Shown here: one piece after another, positions 59,513-64,000 of the stretch
How positions within the stretch are numbered: position 1 is the stretch's first letter
Layout: the number at the start of each line of letters is the position of its first letter
NCBI GenBank assembly: GCA_019454045.1
Contig: SKCR01047742.1
Span: 1-64,000, forward strand
DNA from: Zanthoxylum bungeanum
Lineage: Eukaryota > Streptophyta > Magnoliopsida > Sapindales > Rutaceae
Direction: 5' to 3'
DNA length: 64,000 nt
Notes under the pieces: generated by a model
What the model was told of the DNA's origin: nothing
Databases searched by the model: none
Seen by the model: the letters and a program-made list of their open reading frames with translations, nothing else
Made by a program: the position numbers and the translations under genes

Positions 59513-61126
59513 TGATGAGCAGAAAATATATCAATATTTACAGCCCCTTTGACTTAATATTTTATTTAGTTTCTCGAGTTTGATGAATATTTTGATGTAT
59601 TTTTGTTTATTTTGCAAATAAATAAAGTTTTGGGACTCAATGGAATCAACTCGGGGCTAAAACGGATGAAAAATGGCAAAATGGGAAATTTATTGTTCAC
59701 ACGTCGCGACTCGCAGGACCTTCTGCTTCGCGATGCGGCCTTAATAATTCAGCCGCCAATATGCATCATCACGTATGTCATCACTGCGTCATCATTGTTC
59801 CCCACATCGTGACGTGCATGACCTTCTGTATCGCGACACACTGACAAATGGGTGCCACGTGTCTACATCTCAGCAAGCCACGTACATGTGTCATCAATCA
59901 CGCGTGTCGCGACACGTAAGCCTGAATTTTACATATATATTGAAGCTGATTTCATTTAGAAAATTCATACTTTCCTTAGCTTTCTTAATAAGGATTGAGG
60001 ATTGTATATTGTTTGTATATATTTATAGTAATGTATTTTTATTTATAATAGCAGTAATAATAGTTTGTTTATTTTATATTTCTTTTATGTTTTGTAGTTA
60101 ATTTCCGCTGGGGGAAGGGTGAAACTTTTATTATGATAATTTAGATTAATCTCCCTTAAATTATAATATATAAATTATCTTAAAACTTGACTTAATTGGA
60201 TATCGTTTTTATGGTTGGTTAGACTTAATTAAAATATTCTTAATCCTAACTTAATTGGGTACCGCCTTTATGGTCTGTTGGATTAAAGTAAATTTGACTT
60301 AATTGGATATTGCCTATATGGTCGGTTGGTAATTCATGCAAATTTATATATTATAATCAGGGAGATTTTCTAGATTTGAAATAGTAAAGATGGATCTCAT
60401 AACCCCAGCATTTTATTTTTAATCTAGGGAAGTGATGAATCACAATATTCACAAGTTTAAAAATTGATTTTCTTTATATTATGTGTGATATTTTGGCTTG
60501 TTTATTGAATCTTAAGCTTAATGCTTCTTGTTGCCTGATCACCAATAAGATTAATGTGGTAAACTTAAAATGAACTTGGAAAAGGGATTTTAGGTTTCAG
60601 CCTTAAATTTAATAGCTCACGATCTCACCTTAGAGATTTCCTTCCAGGATAGGAATATACCTATCGGGCATGGGTAGCCACAATTGAAACTTGACCTTAA
60701 TGAATTCGGGTAACTTAGTTAACATAAGAATATAGTTAATTGGGTTAATTTGGGTGTTTGCATCTGACCATAAGAATATGCTTTTGCATATCTTCGTGTT
60801 CCAAGTTAACAACTGATTTATTACATATGTATAAGAGAATTAATTCATCAGTAGAATAATATTGTGTGGAATCACAACCCTAGGTGTTTGTGTGTTTTGG
60901 CTATTTTCCTTTGTATTTTCTTTTGTGTTTTTATTTATTTATTTAGCAAATCCACATTCAACCAAGCAATCAACAATTATTCCATTCTCACCCCAATTAG
61001 ATACCTATAAATAAATAGAATCAATAATTAATAACAACAATATAAATTAAGTCTTCGTGGGATCGATATTTTTATACTACTTGAGCGATATGTGCGCTTG
61101 CGTTACGTGTGTGATCACACCGATCA
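59513..61126 (+). repeat. Element H 5' LTR, Athila-like
   Basis: This 1614-bp LTR runs from TGATGAGCAG to CACCGATCA. It is followed immediately by a PBS-like sequence, so it is the 5' LTR of an element that continues past the window. It is homologous to G and structurally similar to I. The GC-richer part with 'cgtcgcgactcg' is at 59702-59900. The plus-strand frame 59775-60101 is not a gene. Confidence 0.85.
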
Positions 61127-61250
61127 AGTTTTTAGCGCCGTTACCGGGGGCTTATTTTTCTTACGTTATTAATTTTGAGGCTATTTATTTCACTTGTATC
61201 TAATTTTCTTTATCTTAAATTTTTATTTGTTTCTTTTTCAGGTGGTTGAA
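61127..61250 (+). other. Element H PBS and leader
   Basis: After the LTR the sequence reads agtttttagcgccgttaccg (61127 onward), closely matching the TTTGGCGCCGTTGCCGGGG-type PBS of Athila elements with an A at one G position. A pyrimidine-rich, acceptor-like ttctttttcag ends at 61241, ten bases before the gag ATG at 61251. Confidence 0.75.
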
Positions 61251-61781
61251 ATGGATCACTATTGGGAGATGAAAGCATTAAGAATTTTAAAAGGTGAAGA
61301 TACACCCCAAATCAGGGAGACACAATCTGGTTTTCTAAGGCCTGTTGTCCAGCCCAACAATTATCAATGGATGTCAGGGAATAGTAATAAAACATTTGCT
61401 CAACCATTTCAGAGATGTGAGATATGTGATGGTAACCACCCTAACGATCATTACATGTATAACTACAATCCAGGGTGGCAGAGCTATCAGAGATCTTCAT
61501 ACACAGAACCCACATATTTCACTGAACCATATTCTCTGTCTTATCCACCATCAACCTACGATCTTCCTCAAAAACCAGAACCATCATAGGAAGAACAATT
61601 GATGGACATGCTCAAGAAACGGGAAGAACGATTTACTAACATGTTCGAGATGTTCAAGGAATGGGATGCTGAACTTAATGTAAAATTTCAGAGTCAAGCA
61701 GCAACCATACATATAATGATAGATCAAGTGAGACAATTAATAGAAAACCAGAGCTATATACCTCACGGAGTATTTTTTTAA
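61251..61781 (+). pseudogene. Element H gag remnant
   Basis: Two consecutive frames. 61251-61586 starts 'MDHYWEMKALRIL' and contains 'CEICDGNHPNDHYMY', matching the Athila gag zinc motif in which the last Cys is replaced by Tyr. After a stop (61587-61589) the second part (61599-61781) has 'EERFTNMFEMFKEWDAELN' and 'IDQVRQLIENQS', corresponding to the coiled-coil tail of Athila gag. The capsid core expected upstream is missing, so the protein is strongly shortened. Confidence 0.7.
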
Positions 61782-62480
61782 TGACACTGATGAAGCCTTC
61801 GAGTACCAAGTATTTATCAATGATACCTTAACAGGGGATTAGGCTAAGGTAGAGGTATCAGAACCCAAACATGCAAAGTCTCAATTTGATATAGAACATT
61901 CGCTGGTCGCTGAATGCATTTACGGGGAGGAACAAGCAGACGAGCTACCCATACCAACCACAGAGGATGTAAGCCTATAGACAGACATATCTTTACATTC
62001 TCATGTTGACACTTATGGAGCATGCATTACGCAGATGTCTAATGAAGAGCTGAACGAGGAAATGCTAAAATACATCTGTGTAGAAATGATGGAACAAAAT
62101 GTAGGGCAAATACAATAGCAAACATTGGATCATAATGAGAATCTCATAACACCAGATGAAACATCACAGAGGTGGGGAGTACTTATCAAAGACACCGCCT
62201 AGAAGCTTGACAGAATGGCATAACCATTCAAGTCAAACACCATACGAGACCTCTTGTTCTTTCTTTTATTTCAGGAACCACTATAGCTTCAAAGTTTAAG
62301 AAGGTGGCACGGGCACTCAGTCAAACAAAATTCTTTTCACCACCTCATCGTTGGAAGAGACCTTTCAAAAGCAACAGACATGGGATTGTCCTCACGGGGA
62401 CATCCAAAACCACACTGAAGCCTCCTTGAAGGATGATTTTTAGTCACGTCTGGCTGAAGACGTAAAATTTAGCACTAGCA
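61782..62480 (+). pseudogene. Element H post-gag region, decayed coding sequence
   Basis: Reads as an acidic, once-coding stretch with frequent stops ('DEAFEYQVFINDTLTGD', 'EVSEPKHAKSQFDIE'-type text). I find no protease or RT motif in it. It probably corresponds to gag-pol linker remnants in a non-autonomous element. Confidence 0.5.
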
Positions 62481-62910
62481 GGGAGGCAACCCATGCAATT
62501 TTTTATTTTTATTTAAATTTGTACTTAAAAATTTTACGTGTACAGTTGTAAAGTTTTTTATTTTTATTTTGTGTGTATTTTTGTATGAAAAAACATAAAT
62601 GGAGCATTTAAAGCAAAGCAAGCCAAAAAAATCAGGAGCCATCAAGGAATGGTATCTAACAAATCGAGCGATTTGCACGGTAGTATTGTTCCCTTCTTTT
62701 TACTTTATTTTGTATTTCAATGGAGATAATGCTAGATTCAGGTTTGGGGGTGATTATTGCATGCTCTACCTTGTTATTTCCTACATGTTTTGTTTTGTTC
62801 AATGCATGTTTTCTTTTTCCAAGCTAATCAGTTGATGTCTTCTAAACTCTTCTTCTTATTCTTTTTAAGATATTGGGGACAATGTCTCAATTAGGTTGGG
62901 GGAGAGGATA
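62481..62910 (+). other. Element H 3' UTR motifs
   Basis: gggaggcaaccca (62481-62493) is the phrase that commonly follows pol in Athila-type elements. Downstream, 'gacaatgtctcaattaggt' and the purine run 'tgggggagagg' (about 62898-62908) resemble the conserved polypurine-like tracts of that group. Frames 62475-62835 are not genes. Confidence 0.6.
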
Positions 62911-64000
62911 GTTGACTAGTTTGTTTTTAATTTTTCTTTGTTGTATTTTTTTGTAGTGTTTGTTTTATTGTTTTTTTTTGTTTAATTTTTAACTAACCAA
63001 GTGAAATTATTGTTTCGAGAAAGGTGTGTAAGGAGTTTCCACTCCTGAGACGTATCTCAAAACTAATTCGTAACAAGTTAATTTTTGTTTAATTCCTTTT
63101 GAATTATTTAAATTTGTGAATTCTCTATAATATTGATTAAAATTGACCTTCATATGGTCATTTGACAGATATTATCAACATCACGGTAACATAAGAACAT
63201 GGGTGTAAGTGAAAATTTTGTAATATTCAGTTCTCTAGTTCATTGGAGTCAGCACCCAAAGGCAGTGAAATATTTAAAAAAATTAAAAAAAAAATTATGA
63301 TAAAAACTGACCAAGTTTTTACTTAGTAATCGGGCGTCTTGTCTGGCCAGTAGTGACTATTCGTGTCAAACGGTATGGCTTGAGTTAGTTAGATTCTACT
63401 TAATCCAACATCTTGTCTCAGTAAGCATTGATTGTTCGCGTCAAACGATAGAACTTTTAACATTTGAGATCCTAGCAATTAAGTCTGTAGGGGTGTCTTA
63501 ACACCTAGTGCCCTAAAGCCAACTGGTTTGGGAGCCACTGGCCCAAAACTCGTTATAGGGATTGAAAATATTCAATTAAAAAAATGTTTATAAATAAACT
63601 TTCATTGCAAAAAGGGTGAACTCTAACATAACTTTAAGATAAAAAATATACTCCTCTTTTCAACTACACTTGTGAATATTGTGGGCACAATGAATTGATT
63701 AATACCTTGTTAATTGTGTATATGGAGAATGGTAAAAAGCATATGAGAATTTACTTATTTGGTAAGTTAGAAAGAAAGAAAACAACTACCAACTTGGATA
63801 AATAATTTCATTTTTTAGTTACTAACTTGTTTATTTTGTTTATTTTATCTTTTTATTTTTGTGATTGTATGTAATTGACGTTTGTGGTTATCGTCATTGT
63901 AAACCCTCACGAGACTATGACTCGTCCACTATGGACACCTATGGGTTTAAAAGCTTGTTGCATATGCTAAATGCAACCGTGATCCCTACGAAAATGGCTT
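62911..64000 (+). other. Element H 3' internal region to window end
   Basis: T-rich (62930-62990) then mixed non-coding DNA. A direct imperfect repeat has units at 63335-63381 and 63409-63456, both containing 'tcttgtct...att(c/g)ttcg(c/t)gtcaaacg(g/a)ta'. No gene is supported. Confidence 0.5.

Larger units (their letters stand above)
59513..64000 (+). mobile_element. Element H: Athila-like Ty3-gypsy element, partial, apparently lacking pol
   Basis: Contains a 5' LTR, a PBS, a gag remnant (61251-61781), and then 3' UTR-type motifs (gggaggcaaccca at 62481-62493; ggttgggggaga at 62895-62906) within about 1.5 kb of the LTR. No RT, RNase H or integrase motif is present between gag and these motifs. 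The 3' LTR is not in the window, so the right limit given is the window edge. Confidence 0.7.

Noticed and set aside
1..64000. tRNA, rRNA and host protein-coding genes
   Set aside because: None could be supported. Every recognisable protein motif belongs to gag, pol or the element-borne antisense ORF.

Overview
The window is plant nuclear DNA, most likely from a eudicot, made almost entirely of nested LTR retrotransposons. The evidence is Ty1-copia and Ty3-gypsy gag-pol remnants, LTRs with TG...CA ends, 5-bp target-site duplications (TSDs), an initiator-Met-type primer binding site (PBS) on two copia elements, Tat- and Athila-type PBSs on the gypsy elements, and strong A+T bias. I see no host protein-coding gene, tRNA, rRNA or CRISPR array. 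No species name is justified.

Layout. Positions 1-3524 look like a chromovirus-type LTR ending in GTCGTGACA, interrupted by a probable solo copia LTR (996-2632). Positions 3525-5096 are old repeat-derived DNA. The backbone is one very large minus-strand Ty3-gypsy element of Tat type, called F (5097-55411, TSD aacgt/aatgt). Its gag-pol lies at 47.8-52.7 kb. Between pol and the 3' LTR it carries tandem repeat arrays (45.7-47.0 kb) and an antisense, intron-containing ORF resembling the 'putative gypsy type transposon' family (PF04195). That ORF is cut in two by a later insertion (20.9-22.06 kb and 43.95-45.4 kb).

Element F received several insertions. (1) A is a remnant of two fused copia LTRs (6555-20337), and the complete minus-strand copia B (8514-17884, TSD atata) is nested inside it. 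(2) C is a minus-strand copia (22064-43952, TSD ggggc/tgggc). A solo LTR E (TSD gtaaa) sits in the RT region of C, and a plus-strand copia D (26482-36542, TSD caccc) sits inside E. C, D and E belong to one family with LTRs of about 2 kb, so the order F, then C, then E, then D is read directly from the nesting. (3) I is a solo Athila-like LTR (53916-55224) inside F's own 5' LTR.

Right of F there is old repeat DNA (55412-56780), a minus-strand solo LTR G (56781-58788, TSD gaagt), and the 5' LTR and degraded interior of a related plus-strand Athila-like element H (59513 to beyond the window end). The H interior in the window has a gag remnant and 3' UTR motifs but no recognisable pol.

Function. 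Every pol region is broken. F has lost its protease and integrase active-site residues. D keeps a full-length gag ORF but has a frameshift at the protease active site and a changed integrase glutamate. B has a stop in its zinc knuckle. C has YNDD where YVDD is expected. The most unusual structure is a run of eight perfect inverted repeats, each with a 3-nt C-N-A loop, in the LTRs of the C/D/E family. All domain names come from reading motifs by eye, without database searches.
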